Source: Photobacterium profundum
GTDB lineage: Bacteria > Pseudomonadota > Gammaproteobacteria > Enterobacterales > Vibrionaceae
DNA length: 64,000 bases
Direction of reading: 5' to 3'
Assembly (NCBI RefSeq): GCF_003026285.1
Contig: NZ_PYOD01000005.1
Span: 291,979-355,978 of the forward strand
Below, piece by piece: positions 42,038-53,111 of this stretch. Made by a program: the position numbers and the translations under genes. Below the pieces are notes generated by a model. That model did not search any database and was not told where the DNA came from. It worked only from the letters and a program-made list of their open reading frames with translations. Each line of letters starts with the position of its first letter. Positions within the stretch are counted from its first letter, which is position 1.

Positions 42038-43249
42038 ATGGATCCGCATATTACAGAATGGCTGAACTTAGCAATCCGCTGGGCTCATATGGTAGTAGGT
42101 GTCGCATGGATTGGCGCATCATTCTATTTCAACTGGTTAGAAAATAACTTAAACCGCGTTAACCCTAAAACAGGATTAACCGGTGATTTGTGGGCAATTC
42201 ATGGCGGCGGTATTTATCACCTGGAAAAATACAAACTCGCGCCCCCAAGCATGCCTGAAAATCTGCATTGGTTTAAGTGGGAAGCGTATTTTACGTGGAT
42301 AACCGGCATGTGCTTGCTGTTTGTTGTTTACTACCTAAATGCTGAAATCTATCTTATCGCGCCAGGTTCTGGCTTAGATTCTACGACTGCAATTTCACTC
42401 GGGCTTGGTGTCTTAATCACTGGCTGGTTTGTTTATGACTTCTTGTGTGATTCTGCGTTAGGTAAAAAACCCGTACTGCTTGCGGCTATCTTATTCTTCC
42501 TTTTAGTTGGGGCAACATACGGCTTAACTCAAGTATTCAGTGGGCGTGGTGCTTACATTCATATCGGTGCGATCATCGGTACGATTATGGTAGGTAACGT
42601 ATTTCGCGTCATCATGCCTGCACAGCGTAACCTCGTGAAAGCGATTGAAGAAAACAGAGCGCCAGATCCTGCGTTACCTGCAAAAGGGCTTTTACGTTCT
42701 CGTCATAATAACTATCTAACACTACCTGTGCTGTTCATTATGATCAGTAATCACTTTCCTAGTACGTATGGTTCGCAGTATAACTGGTTGATTTTAGCTG
42801 GTCTTGCTGTCTTTAGTATCTTGGTTCGCCATTACTTTAATACACGTCATGGTAGCCAAAAATACGCATGGACAGTGCCGATTGCAGCGCTAGGTATGAT
42901 TGCCTTAGCGTTTGTGACATCACCTTATGGTTCTCAGTCATCAACTGTTACGCCAACGGCGTCCACGACAGAAGCAGCGTCTGCAGGAGTCAGTTTTGAG
43001 TCGGTAAATACCGTGATTCAAGCGCGTTGTAGTGTGTGTCATTCTGCAGCACCCACGCATGCTGCATTTAAAACAGCACCAGCAGGGGTTATTTTAGATA
43101 CCGCTGATGAAATTAAAATAAACATACCACGTATAATGGCTCAGGCGGTGCAAACGAAAGTGATGCCTCTGGGTAACCTTACTCAAATGACCGATGATGA
43201 GCGCAACCTCATCGGTACTTGGGTCGAGCAGGGGGCTGTTATGCAATAA
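42038..43249 (+). CDS. puuD: Urate hydroxylase, membrane type with cytochrome c domain
   Basis: A 403-residue inner-membrane protein that oxidises urate to 5-hydroxyisourate and passes electrons to the respiratory chain. It has an N-terminal domain of eight or nine hydrophobic helices ('LAIRWAHMVVGVAWIGASFYFNWLENNLNR', 'GGIYHLEKYKL', 'RSRHNNYLTLPVLFIMISNHFPSTYGSQYNW') and a C-terminal cytochrome c domain with the haem motif CSVCH at about residue 331. It replaces a soluble uricase in this pathway. It ends the puuE operon. Bases 42733-42779 recur in the gap before the HxlR gene. Confidence 0.94.
   Translation: MDPHITEWLNLAIRWAHMVVGVAWIGASFYFNWLENNLNRVNPKTGLTGDLWAIHGGGIYHLEKYKLAPPSMPENLHWFKWEAYFTWITGMCLLFVVYYLNAEIYLIAPGSGLDSTTAISLGLGVLITGWFVYDFLCDSALGKKPVLLAAILFFLLVGATYGLTQVFSGRGAYIHIGAIIGTIMVGNVFRVIMPAQRNLVKAIEENRAPDPALPAKGLLRSRHNNYLTLPVLFIMISNHFPSTYGSQYNWLILAGLAVFSILVRHYFNTRHGSQKYAWTVPIAALGMIALAFVTSPYGSQSSTVTPTASTTEAASAGVSFESVNTVIQARCSVCHSAAPTHAAFKTAPAGVILDTADEIKINIPRIMAQAVQTKVMPLGNLTQMTDDERNLIGTWVEQGAVMQ
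42733..42779 (+). repeat. Duplicated 47-bp segment, copy inside puuD
   Basis: This stretch, from GTTCATT to GGTTCGCAGT, matches 46886-46932 at 45 of 47 positions in the same orientation. It encodes the 'FIMISNHFPSTYGSQ' part of PuuD. Confidence 0.85.
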
Positions 43250-43317
43250 CAGCAGTGCTGCTAGATGTAAGCTTTACTATCCGTAAACACAATCTCATTC
43301 ACATTTGATAATGTGCT

Positions 43318-43370
43318 CCCCAGAGATACTCATTTTCTTTATAAGTGGTGAGTGTTGCTGGGGATTTTTT
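43318..43370 (+). terminator. Terminator of the puuE-puuD operon
   Basis: CCCCAG / CTGGGG (43318-43323 and 43358-43363) with an inner ACTCA / TGAGT stem, followed by ATTTTTT. Confidence 0.75.
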
Positions 43371-43406
43371 ATGTAATACCATTCTGGGTGGGTAAGCACA
43401 ATATCC

Positions 43407-43757
43407 TTATTTTGTTGTTTGTTGTTTGTAATTTACATAGCCCGGTTCGTAAATACCGTTTTTGTTGTAATATCCCATATCAGAAAGTCGTTCTAAGTCT
43501 GTTTTGTTATCTACATTTTTGCTCTCTGGACTAGGATAATTTACGTAGTTAGGCTCGTAATGACCAGATATCTCATACAGGTTGGAGCCTTGGTTTAGTG
43601 TTGAGCTGCGTTCTCTTGCATGCTTGTAATTTACGTAACCTGGTTCATAAAGCCCATTGGCATCGTATCGACCAATATCTTTTAAATCGGCAAAGGCAGG
43701 AAGACTGATAAGTAAGATGCTACCTAACAATGGAAGTAGCGTAAGTTTGCTCTTCAT
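43407..43757 (-). CDS. Secreted protein with three YEPxYVNY repeats
   Basis: A 116-residue protein. The signal peptide MKSKLTLLPLLGSILLISLPAFA sets the start at 43757, where AAGGA precedes the ATG; the frame is open 29 codons further without sense. The mature part is nearly all repeats: 'GRYDANGLYEPGYVNYK', 'ISGHYEPNYVNYP' and 'GYYNKNGIYEPGYVNYK', joined by polar linkers. No known domain recognised. It lies convergent with the purine operon and upstream of malM/lamB on the same strand, but separated by a gap. Periplasmic or surface location is inferred. Confidence 0.65.
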   Translation of the reverse strand: MKSKLTLLPLLGSILLISLPAFADLKDIGRYDANGLYEPGYVNYKHARERSSTLNQGSNLYEISGHYEPNYVNYPSPESKNVDNKTDLERLSDMGYYNKNGIYEPGYVNYKQQTTK

Positions 43758-43901
43758 AGCAGGTATCCTTGTTGGAGGTACACAGTTAAGAAGACCGAAC
43801 TTTAACGATTTACTTTCAGGGAGGATAAAGAGTGTATTCATCATCAGTGCTAATGCGTTTTTATAGCGAGTATGACTCTTTTCATCAGAAAGATTTCGCT
43901 G

Positions 43902-44732
43902 CTACTTATGCTCATTTCGACTTTGAACTGCGTTGATGAACGTCGCTCTGGCACTTGGGATACCCAATTTTTCAGCTTCACTAACTAACGTCATGGCATG
44001 ATCAATATCGCCTTGCTCTACGCTGTTTTCAATAGAATTAAGGTAGTAAGCACTTTTCGCTTCGATCTCAGGCACATAATCAATAGCAGGCCGAATTGGG
44101 TTTAGATTAGTTTGACTCACAGCCGTTATGGTTAAATTTAGTTGACCATACTCGCTGTGCACCGCAGTCAGATCTGGGATCATCGGTGGTTGCTTGCCTG
44201 TTCCTATAGCGAAAGCTTTAGCTGGATTAATAACGGTTGTACTGCCTTTTAGATCATCGGAAGTGGTGTAGATTAAAACATTGACCTGATCTGCCCCGAT
44301 TTGCGGAACAATGGTAAATTGTTTCTGAACGCGATCACCATCTAAAAGCCTTGCCGGTATATATTTGAATTCATTTGATTTTATATGATAAAGCACCCTT
44401 CCTTTGGAATTGGTAACCAATACGTTTGGCTCATAAAGGGTCAATTCTTTACCTACATGGCTAGTCAGCACCATGTCTACGGGACCTCTGTCTGCCGGAA
44501 TAACAAAACTTGCGACTGGGCCTGTACTGTTATTGTCTAGCAGTACCTGGCTTTTTTCATTAAATTCAAAATTAATGTCTGCCGGAAGGCTCAGCTCCTG
44601 CCAGTTCAACTCTGCTGGCGAAGTGGCCTTTTTGTTTGCGGGGTGGACCTGAGTGCTGACTTCAGACACCGAGGTACAACCTGCAACAAATATGGCCCAT
44701 AGGTACAACGTTACGTTTTTTAGCTTTACCAT
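43902..44732 (-). CDS. malM: MalM-family maltose-operon lipoprotein
   Basis: A 276-residue protein resembling MalM, the periplasmic protein encoded after lamB in maltose operons. The N-terminus MVKLKNVTLYLWAIFVAGC ends in a lipobox (FVAGC), so it is probably a lipoprotein. The body has the MalM-type 'LSLPADINFEFNEKSQVL...GPVASFVIPADRGPVDMVLTSHV' and 'NVLIYTTSDDLKGSTTVINPAKAFA'. The start at 44732 is chosen to keep the signal sequence; a TTG at 44762 is possible and would overlap the end of lamB. MalM function is still obscure. Confidence 0.85.
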   Translation of the reverse strand: MVKLKNVTLYLWAIFVAGCTSVSEVSTQVHPANKKATSPAELNWQELSLPADINFEFNEKSQVLLDNNSTGPVASFVIPADRGPVDMVLTSHVGKELTLYEPNVLVTNSKGRVLYHIKSNEFKYIPARLLDGDRVQKQFTIVPQIGADQVNVLIYTTSDDLKGSTTVINPAKAFAIGTGKQPPMIPDLTAVHSEYGQLNLTITAVSQTNLNPIRPAIDYVPEIEAKSAYYLNSIENSVEQGDIDHAMTLVSEAEKLGIPSARATFINAVQSRNEHK

Positions 44733-44752
44733 TTCCTTGAGCCTTATCTGGT

Positions 44753-47003
<2,251 letters not shown>

Positions 47004-47333
47004 TTATTGCCTCTCCCAGTCGTCAGATTTTCTTACGATAATTTCAACAACTTCAGCAAGCTCTTCACCTTTTGGTGTCAACCCGTAATACACCGTCACA
47101 GGAACAGTTTCTTCTTGTCTTCGCCAAACAAAACCTTCTTCTTTTAACAGCTTTAATCGTTCACTGAGTACTTTGCTAGAAACTAGAGCTAGCTGTTTCT
47201 GTATTTGCCCAAATCGCATTTCATGATTCTGACTAACTAACCAAATAATATGAGAAGTCCATTTTGTAGAGATCAGTGTTAAGTATTTATCAGCACTACA
47301 GTAGCCTTCAGGTTGTTTACCTTGTTTATTCAT
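47004..47333 (-). CDS. HxlR-family regulator
   Basis: A 109-residue winged-helix protein. It shows the family features 'YLTLISTKWTSHIIWLVSQNHEMRFGQIQKQLALVSSKVLSERLKLLKEEGFVWRR', a cysteine just before it ('GYCSADKY'), and 'YYGLTPKGEELAEVVEII'. The start at 47333 has AAGGAG upstream; the frame opens eight codons earlier without one. HxlR proteins answer to aldehydes, thiol stress or antibiotics. It is divergent from a SnoaL-like gene with a perfect 24-bp palindrome between them, so it most likely controls that gene and itself. Confidence 0.9.
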   Translation of the reverse strand: MNKQGKQPEGYCSADKYLTLISTKWTSHIIWLVSQNHEMRFGQIQKQLALVSSKVLSERLKLLKEEGFVWRRQEETVPVTVYYGLTPKGEELAEVVEIIVRKSDDWERQ

Positions 47334-47387
47334 ACTGTCTCCTTCATTTTTTATCATATCGAACTTGAATCAAATTGCTATACCCAC

Positions 47388-47411
47388 ACTAGTTACCCAA
47401 AGGTAACTAGT
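47388..47411. promoter_or_regulatory. Perfect palindrome, candidate HxlR operator
   Basis: Ten-base arms ACTAGTTACC and GGTAACTAGT flank CAAA; a further AGTTACTTTTGG copy follows at 47409. It lies 55 bp before the HxlR gene and 86 bp before the SnoaL-like gene. Confidence 0.7.
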
Positions 47412-47496
47412 TACTTTTGGGTGCCTAATTTCTTTTAATTACTTACTCCAATATTATCACTCCATCGCCACAGAACATTTACACTAAGGAAATAGT

Positions 47497-47910
47497 ATGA
47501 AAGCAATTTGGTTCATTGTTTTAAGCACTCTATCTTTTTTCTCTTATGCATCAATAGATTATAAAAAGCCGCAAACACCGAGTGAATTACACCAGTTATT
47601 TGCAGAGTATTTTTCAAATAAAGATATTACTGGACTCGGCACGCTATTCCATGAAGATGCAGTATTTGTCTTAGACGCTGAAGGAAATCTTGCTAAAGGT
47701 AAAGAGGCTATCAAGAAGACTTTGAAAGGCTATATGCAAGGTGACGTAGAAATGATTACACACGGTGTATCTATTCACATCAATGGTGACACTGCTCTTA
47801 TCCGCTCCGACTGGGAAATTACGAATGTACAAACAGGAATGGCACTTGAAGTGATGAAATACACTGATGGAGGTTGGCTTTACGTAATTGATAACCCTAA
47901 TGGATTCTGA
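47497..47910 (+). CDS. Secreted SnoaL/DUF4440-like protein
   Basis: A 137-residue protein with a signal peptide (MKAIWFIVLSTLSFFSYA) and a nuclear-transport-factor-2-like fold: 'PSELHQLFAEYFSNKDITGLGTLFHEDAVFVLDAEGNLAKGKEAIKKTLKGYM' followed by strands 'VSIHINGDTALIRSDWEIT'. Such proteins are often listed as ketosteroid-isomerase-like; many have no known enzyme activity. It is divergent from an HxlR regulator, its probable controller. Likely periplasmic. Confidence 0.82.
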   Translation: MKAIWFIVLSTLSFFSYASIDYKKPQTPSELHQLFAEYFSNKDITGLGTLFHEDAVFVLDAEGNLAKGKEAIKKTLKGYMQGDVEMITHGVSIHINGDTALIRSDWEITNVQTGMALEVMKYTDGGWLYVIDNPNGF

Positions 47911-47954
47911 AGACTGGTCACTTATTTAAATATTCAAAATTATCTAAGGAAGTA

Positions 47955-47993
47955 GAAAATCGCCTGTTTATGTCTTATTGCTGTAAACAGGCG
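47955..47993 (-). terminator. Terminator between convergent genes
   Basis: A perfect 10-bp stem CGCCTGTTTA / TAAACAGGCG (47961-47970 and 47984-47993). On the minus strand it is followed by ATTTTC, which suits the 108-residue gene to the right; it may also serve the SnoaL-like gene. Confidence 0.65.
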
Positions 47994-48043
47994 GTGGGTA
48001 GTTTTATCGAATTTGATGATATAGATTTGAAGGTGGATACGGT

Positions 48044-48370
48044 CTACTTAGGATAGACAGCCTGACGACCGCAACCTGCACAAACACCATGTTGAATACG
48101 AAGCTCGCAGTCATGGGTGGTTGGATTACCATGTGGACAAGCATCATCAACACCTTCTACATGATTTAGTGAAAAACTGCCTTGCGTTGCATTACCGCGA
48201 GGATCATATTCGCCTTTTTCACCAAACCCCTTATTTGCTTGAATCGTATCAAGCATGGTAGAAAGGTCGTTAGCAAATAATTCTGCATAGCGTGCATCTT
48301 CTGTAACCATTTCACTCATTCGATGTAATACAGTGGCAACGCGTGTCTGAGCGTTTTTATTATCTGCCAT
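48044..48370 (-). CDS. Small protein with a putative zinc-binding C-terminus
   Basis: A 108-residue cytoplasmic protein of no recognised family. The N-terminal 50 residues are helical ('RVATVLHRMSEMVTEDARYAELFANDLSTMLDTIQANKGFG'). The C-terminal 30 residues contain C78, H80, C88, C97 and C100 in a C-x9-C-x8-CxxC pattern, suggesting a zinc site. It lies 116 bp downstream of guaD on the same strand, so it may share the xdh-gua transcript. Its role is unknown. Confidence 0.65.
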   Translation of the reverse strand: MADNKNAQTRVATVLHRMSEMVTEDARYAELFANDLSTMLDTIQANKGFGEKGEYDPRGNATQGSFSLNHVEGVDDACPHGNPTTHDCELRIQHGVCAGCGRQAVYPK

Positions 48371-48486
48371 AGTAATTGGAGCTCCTGTATAGAGGCTGTT
48401 ATTGTTACGTTGAGGTAACTATAACAACCTTAAATTTGTGGGTAGAGGGTAATCGTTCTTAATATTAATCAGTATTTCTACGGCGT

Positions 48487-49824
48487 TTACACTGCAGTTT
48501 GTGCTTCAGGCGTTTCACCATGAATATCGTACGCTTTCTTGCCATAAATATAAGTTTGAGAGACGGTTCTATCGTCTCCAAGGCTCATTAATACAAACAG
48601 CTTTTCTTCGAGGTTGGTAGTTTGCTTCATTCTAAAACGCATAAGCTGTGTTGCATGAAGATCGAGTACAACGAAATCAGCTTCTTTCCCTATCGCAAGG
48701 TTGCCAATTTTATCGTCAAGGTGAAGGGCTTTTGCTCCGCCTAATGTGGCTAAAAATAACGATTTAACGGGGTGAAGTTTCTCTTGTTGCAACTGCATGA
48801 TTTTGTAGGCTTCACTCATGGTTTGCAGTAATGAAAAGCTTGTACCTGCACCTACATCTGTGCCCATCCCTACGTTAATATTAAACTTTTCCATTTTAGG
48901 CAGATTGAATAAACCAGAGCCTAAGAAAAGATTAGACGTGGGGCAAAAAGCAATGGACGAGTCAGTGTCTGCGAGTCGTTGGCATTCACAATCAGAAAGA
49001 TGAATGCCATGGGCGAACACAGAGCGTTTGTGTAATAAACCGTAGTGGTCGTACACGTCTAAATAACTTTCACGTTCAGGGAAAAGATCTAACACCCATT
49101 CGATTTCTTTTTTATTTTCAGAAAGATGGGTGTGCATGAAAACGTCAGGGTATTCCTTTAACAACTGACCGACAGTGGCGAGCTGCTCATTGGTACTAGT
49201 AGGTGCAAAGCGTGGTGTTACTGCATAATGCAGTCGCCCTTTATTGTGCCAACGTTCAATGAGTTCTTTAGATTCTTCGTAACCTGATTGCGGTGTGTCG
49301 GTAAGATAATCTGGCGCATTACGATCCATTAGCACTTTACCGGCGATCATGCGTAAATTACGTTTTTCGGCTTCTTCGAAAAAAACATTAACAGATTCTT
49401 TATGTACCGTGCCAAATACCAGTGCGGTTGTTGTTCCGTTACTGGCTAGTTCATCAAGAAACAGTGTCGCGACCTGATGGGCATAGATTGGATTTTTAAA
49501 ACGTAACTCTTCAGGGAAAGTATAGTTCTCTAACCAATCTAAAAGCTGTTCACCATAAGAGGCAATCATGCCCGTTTGTGGGTAATGGATATGGGTATCG
49601 ATAAAACCCGATGTAATGATTTTATCTTTAAAGACCTTAACCGTGATGTGTTTAGGTTGTCTTGCTAATACGTCTTCTGCTGAACCAATATCAACAATAT
49701 GACCATTTTCGACAACCAAAACGCCATCTTCAAAATACTGGTAAGAATCGTCGAGTCCGACATCTTTAGGGTCAGCCACGCTGTGTACAATGGCTGAGCG
49801 GTATGCGATTTTTTGTGATGTCAT
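48487..49824 (-). CDS. guaD: Guanine deaminase
   Basis: A 445-residue zinc amidohydrolase that turns guanine into xanthine and ammonia. Motifs: 'SGFIDTHIHYPQTGMIASYGEQLLDWLENYTFPEE', which is diagnostic of GuaD, 'VFMHTHLSENKKEI', 'FAHGIHLSDCECQRL' and 'GMGTDVGAGTSFSLLQTMSEAYK' (catalytic Asp). The start at 49824 is preferred, with AGGA 9 nt upstream. It follows xdhC by 27 bp, so xdhABC and guaD make one unit that turns guanine into urate. Confidence 0.95.
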   Translation of the reverse strand: MTSQKIAYRSAIVHSVADPKDVGLDDSYQYFEDGVLVVENGHIVDIGSAEDVLARQPKHITVKVFKDKIITSGFIDTHIHYPQTGMIASYGEQLLDWLENYTFPEELRFKNPIYAHQVATLFLDELASNGTTTALVFGTVHKESVNVFFEEAEKRNLRMIAGKVLMDRNAPDYLTDTPQSGYEESKELIERWHNKGRLHYAVTPRFAPTSTNEQLATVGQLLKEYPDVFMHTHLSENKKEIEWVLDLFPERESYLDVYDHYGLLHKRSVFAHGIHLSDCECQRLADTDSSIAFCPTSNLFLGSGLFNLPKMEKFNINVGMGTDVGAGTSFSLLQTMSEAYKIMQLQQEKLHPVKSLFLATLGGAKALHLDDKIGNLAIGKEADFVVLDLHATQLMRFRMKQTTNLEEKLFVLMSLGDDRTVSQTYIYGKKAYDIHGETPEAQTAV

Positions 49825-49851
49825 TTCTTTCAATCCTATTGTCCGTTCAGA

Positions 49852-50685
49852 TTAAGCCAGCTTGTTCTGTCGAACGGCTAATGCTGTATCAACTGGGCGT
49901 TTTTGCTCCAGTTCTTCACCTTGATATTGAGCAATCAGTTCGCCTGCGACAGAAACAGCAATTTCAGCAGGGTGTTTTCCTTTCACCGCTGCGATGCCAA
50001 TAGGGCAGACCATGCGTTCTACTGTTGCTTGGTCATAGCCGCGCTCTGTTAATCTGTAATCAAATTTTTTGCGCTTGGTTTCCGATCCAATCATGCCGAA
50101 ATAAGTGACGTCTTCACGCTTTAAAATGGCTTTTGCCAAATCGAAATCAAGCTGGTGGTTGTGTGTCATAACAAGGTAATAGCTGTTGGGTGGCATATGC
50201 TTTACTTCAGCAACAGGATCGTCACTCACTAGCTTATTGATACCTGTTGGAAGATGTTCTGGAAATTCATTTTCGCGCTCGTCAATCCAAGTCACTTTAA
50301 AGGGCAGCGTTGCTACAATATGTAGCAGCGCTTTCGCCACATGACCTGCACCAAATAGCACTAAGTGATTTTGCTGTTGACCTATGGGCTCAAAGCTTAG
50401 TGTTGCCATACCACCGCAGCATTGACCCAAACGTGCACCAAGATTAAAGCGTTCCACTTTTAAGTGTTTATCGCCAATTAACAGCATTTCCCGTGCCATT
50501 TTTGTCGCCAAATGTTCAAGATGACCGCCGCCAATAGTGGCGATGAGCCCGTCACGAGTCACTAGCATTTTTGTACCTGCATCGCGAGGCACTGAGCCTT
50601 TGTCTTCTAAAACGGTGACCATTATGCAAGCTTCGCCTTTGTCTTCCAGTCTCGCTAGCTCATGAATCCAGTTATCATTGAACAT
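49852..50685 (-). CDS. xdhC: Xanthine dehydrogenase accessory protein
   Basis: A 277-residue factor that binds molybdenum cofactor and inserts its sulphurated form into XdhB. Marks: 'ACIMVTVLEDKGSVPRDAGTKMLVT', 'GTIGGGHLEHLA'-type glycine motif, 'LGQCCGGMATLSFE', and the Rossmann part 'HLVLFGAGHVAKALL' with 'VMTHNHQLDFDLAKAIL' and 'YFGMIGSETKRKKF'. The start at 50685 has GGGAG 7 nt upstream. An ATG at 50709 overlaps the xdhB stop (TAATG) and could serve by coupling. Confidence 0.93.
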   Translation of the reverse strand: MFNDNWIHELARLEDKGEACIMVTVLEDKGSVPRDAGTKMLVTRDGLIATIGGGHLEHLATKMAREMLLIGDKHLKVERFNLGARLGQCCGGMATLSFEPIGQQQNHLVLFGAGHVAKALLHIVATLPFKVTWIDERENEFPEHLPTGINKLVSDDPVAEVKHMPPNSYYLVMTHNHQLDFDLAKAILKREDVTYFGMIGSETKRKKFDYRLTERGYDQATVERMVCPIGIAAVKGKHPAEIAVSVAGELIAQYQGEELEQKRPVDTALAVRQNKLA

Positions 50686-50708
50686 ATTGACGCTCCCAAT
50701 CAGTTGCA

Positions 50709-53111
50709 TTATTTTTCTTGTTCGTTGAGCTCTACTGTTACTTCTAACTCTGGTTGATCAACCTGTTGTACATTTTGCACTGCCCATAGCACGCGTTCTG
50801 GTGTTGCTGGCGTATCCAGTTTTGGAATCGCATTGTTTACAGCAACAGACGCGATGGCATCTTTTAATGCACTCCACACAGACATGCTAAGCATGAATGG
50901 GGGTTCACCGACAGCTTTCGAATTAAAGACGGTATCTTCAGGGTTGCTGCGGTTTTCCAGTAAGTGAGTGCGAAAATCGATAGGCATATCAGCAATTGCT
51001 GGGATCTTGTAGCTTGCTGGACCATTAGTCGTAAGCTTGCCTTGTTCATTCCACACTAACTCTTCAGTTGTTAACCAACCTACGCCTTGAATGAAACCAC
51101 CTTCAATCTGGCCGATATCAATGGCAGGGTTTAAGGATGCCCCTACATCATGTAATAAATCGGCACGCAGTATTTTGTATTCACCAGTTAAGGTATCAAT
51201 AACCACTTCAGAGCAAGATGCGCCATAGGCGTAGTAGTAGAACGGGCGACCACGCGCTTTTTGGTGATCGTAGAAAATCTTCGGTGTGCGATAAAAACCG
51301 GTACTTGAAAGTGAGATTTGATTGAAATAAGCCAATTGAATCATTTCTTCAAACGGCATGTATTTATCGCGAATTTTTACAATACCACTTTTGAATACCA
51401 CTTCTTCTTCGCTAACCTTGAAGTGTGAACTCGCAAATTCAACTAATCTGCGTTTAATCGTTTGCGCGGCATTTTGTGCTGCTTTACCGTTCAAATCGGT
51501 ACCCGATGAAGCTGCCGTCGGGGAGGTGTTGGGTACTTTATCGGTATTGGTAGCCGTGATTTGAATGCGGTCGATATCGACTTGGAACTCTTGAGCAACA
51601 ATTTGTGCCACTTTGGTGTTTAAACCTTGTCCCATTTCAGTACCACCGTGGTTGAGGTGAATGCTGCCGTCGGTATAAATATGAAGTAGGGCGCCAGCTT
51701 GGTTCAAGAACGTTGCTGTGAACGAGATACCAAACTTAACAGGCGTAATGGCTAAGCCCTTTTTGAGTATTGGGCTTGTTTTGTTAAAGGTGTCGATTTC
51801 TTTACGACGTTCGTGGTACTGGCTGGTGGCTTCAAGTTGTTCTGTTATATCGTGTATGAAGTTATCTTCGACGGTTTGGTAGTAGTGCGTGATATTACGG
51901 TCTTTATCATCGTAGTAGTTCTGTTTACGCACTTCTAGCGGATCTTTCTTTAGGTAGCAGGCGATTTCATCCATGATATGTTCAATGGTCATCATGCCTT
52001 GCGGGCCACCAAATCCGCGGTATGCGGTGTTAGAGGCAGTATTGGTTTTGCAACGATGCCCCGTGACTGTTGCATCACCCAAGTAATAGGCGTTATCAGA
52101 GTGGAACATGGCGCGATCGACAATGGAGCTTGATAGATCTGGCGAATAACCACAGTTACCAGCAACCGTAATATCAATACCTTGGATACGGCCATTATCA
52201 TCAAAGCCAACTTTGTATTGGTTGTAGAACGGGTGGCGTTTTCCTGTCATTTGCATATCTTCACTACGCAATAAGCGCATTTTTGTAGGGCGACCGGTGA
52301 GGTGAGCAACAACTGCCGCCATACAAGCAGGGCCTGCCGCTTGCGTTTCTTTTCCGCCAAAACCACCACCCATTCGGCGCATATCAATAACGATTTTATG
52401 CATTGGCACCCCCAAAACTTCAGCAACCAATTTTTGTACTTCGGTTGGGTTCTGGGTAGAGGTATAAACAATCATGCCGCCATCTTCAGTTGGCATTACA
52501 CTGCTGACTTGTGTTTCTAAATAGAAGTGCTCTTGCCCACCGATATGCAGATCACCTTCAAGCACATGTTTGGCTTTCTTTAATGCAGCAGCCGAATCGC
52601 CGCGTTTTTGTTGGTGGCTTTCAGTTACGAAATGCTTCTTTTCTAGCGCCTCTTTAACATCAAGAATCGCTGGAAGAGGGTCATATTCGATAATGGCTGC
52701 TTGAGCAGCTTTACGTGCTGTTTCTAAATCATTGGCAGCAACGGCCAAGATAGGTTGTCCGTAGTATTCTACTTTTCCATCAGCCAGTAGTGGGTCGCCG
52801 GGTAAAATTGCACCAATATCCAGTTGCCCAGGCACATCTTTACTGGTGATAACCACCTCGACGCCCTCGAACTCGTAACACGGGCTAACGTCAATTTTGG
52901 TGATATTGGCGTGTGCTTGGGTGCTTAAACGTGCATACAAATGAAGTTGGTTAGGAAATTCTAAACGGTCATCGATATAGACAGCTTCACCTGTTACTTG
53001 CTTACCTGCGCTGTCGTGCTTAACGCTTTTACCCACGCCAGTTGTTAAATCTTGTTTTACAAGAGCCACCATCTCTTCGTGGCTCAACGCATTACCATGA
53101 TGATTAGACAT
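50709..53111 (-). CDS. xdhB: Xanthine dehydrogenase, molybdopterin subunit
   Basis: An 800-residue large subunit that binds the molybdenum cofactor and oxidises hypoxanthine and xanthine to urate. Marks: 'GEAVYIDDRLEFPNQLHLYARLSTQAHANI' at the start, 'MRRMGGGFGGKETQ', 'NTAYRGFGGPQGMMTIEHIMD', 'HGGTEMGQGLNTKVAQI', and the C-terminal catalytic glutamate in 'SKAVGEPPFMLSMSV'. It overlaps xdhA by eight bases and is coupled to xdhC by TAATG. Length matches two-subunit bacterial XDH. Confidence 0.95.
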   Translation of the reverse strand: MSNHHGNALSHEEMVALVKQDLTTGVGKSVKHDSAGKQVTGEAVYIDDRLEFPNQLHLYARLSTQAHANITKIDVSPCYEFEGVEVVITSKDVPGQLDIGAILPGDPLLADGKVEYYGQPILAVAANDLETARKAAQAAIIEYDPLPAILDVKEALEKKHFVTESHQQKRGDSAAALKKAKHVLEGDLHIGGQEHFYLETQVSSVMPTEDGGMIVYTSTQNPTEVQKLVAEVLGVPMHKIVIDMRRMGGGFGGKETQAAGPACMAAVVAHLTGRPTKMRLLRSEDMQMTGKRHPFYNQYKVGFDDNGRIQGIDITVAGNCGYSPDLSSSIVDRAMFHSDNAYYLGDATVTGHRCKTNTASNTAYRGFGGPQGMMTIEHIMDEIACYLKKDPLEVRKQNYYDDKDRNITHYYQTVEDNFIHDITEQLEATSQYHERRKEIDTFNKTSPILKKGLAITPVKFGISFTATFLNQAGALLHIYTDGSIHLNHGGTEMGQGLNTKVAQIVAQEFQVDIDRIQITATNTDKVPNTSPTAASSGTDLNGKAAQNAAQTIKRRLVEFASSHFKVSEEEVVFKSGIVKIRDKYMPFEEMIQLAYFNQISLSSTGFYRTPKIFYDHQKARGRPFYYYAYGASCSEVVIDTLTGEYKILRADLLHDVGASLNPAIDIGQIEGGFIQGVGWLTTEELVWNEQGKLTTNGPASYKIPAIADMPIDFRTHLLENRSNPEDTVFNSKAVGEPPFMLSMSVWSALKDAIASVAVNNAIPKLDTPATPERVLWAVQNVQQVDQPELEVTVELNEQEK

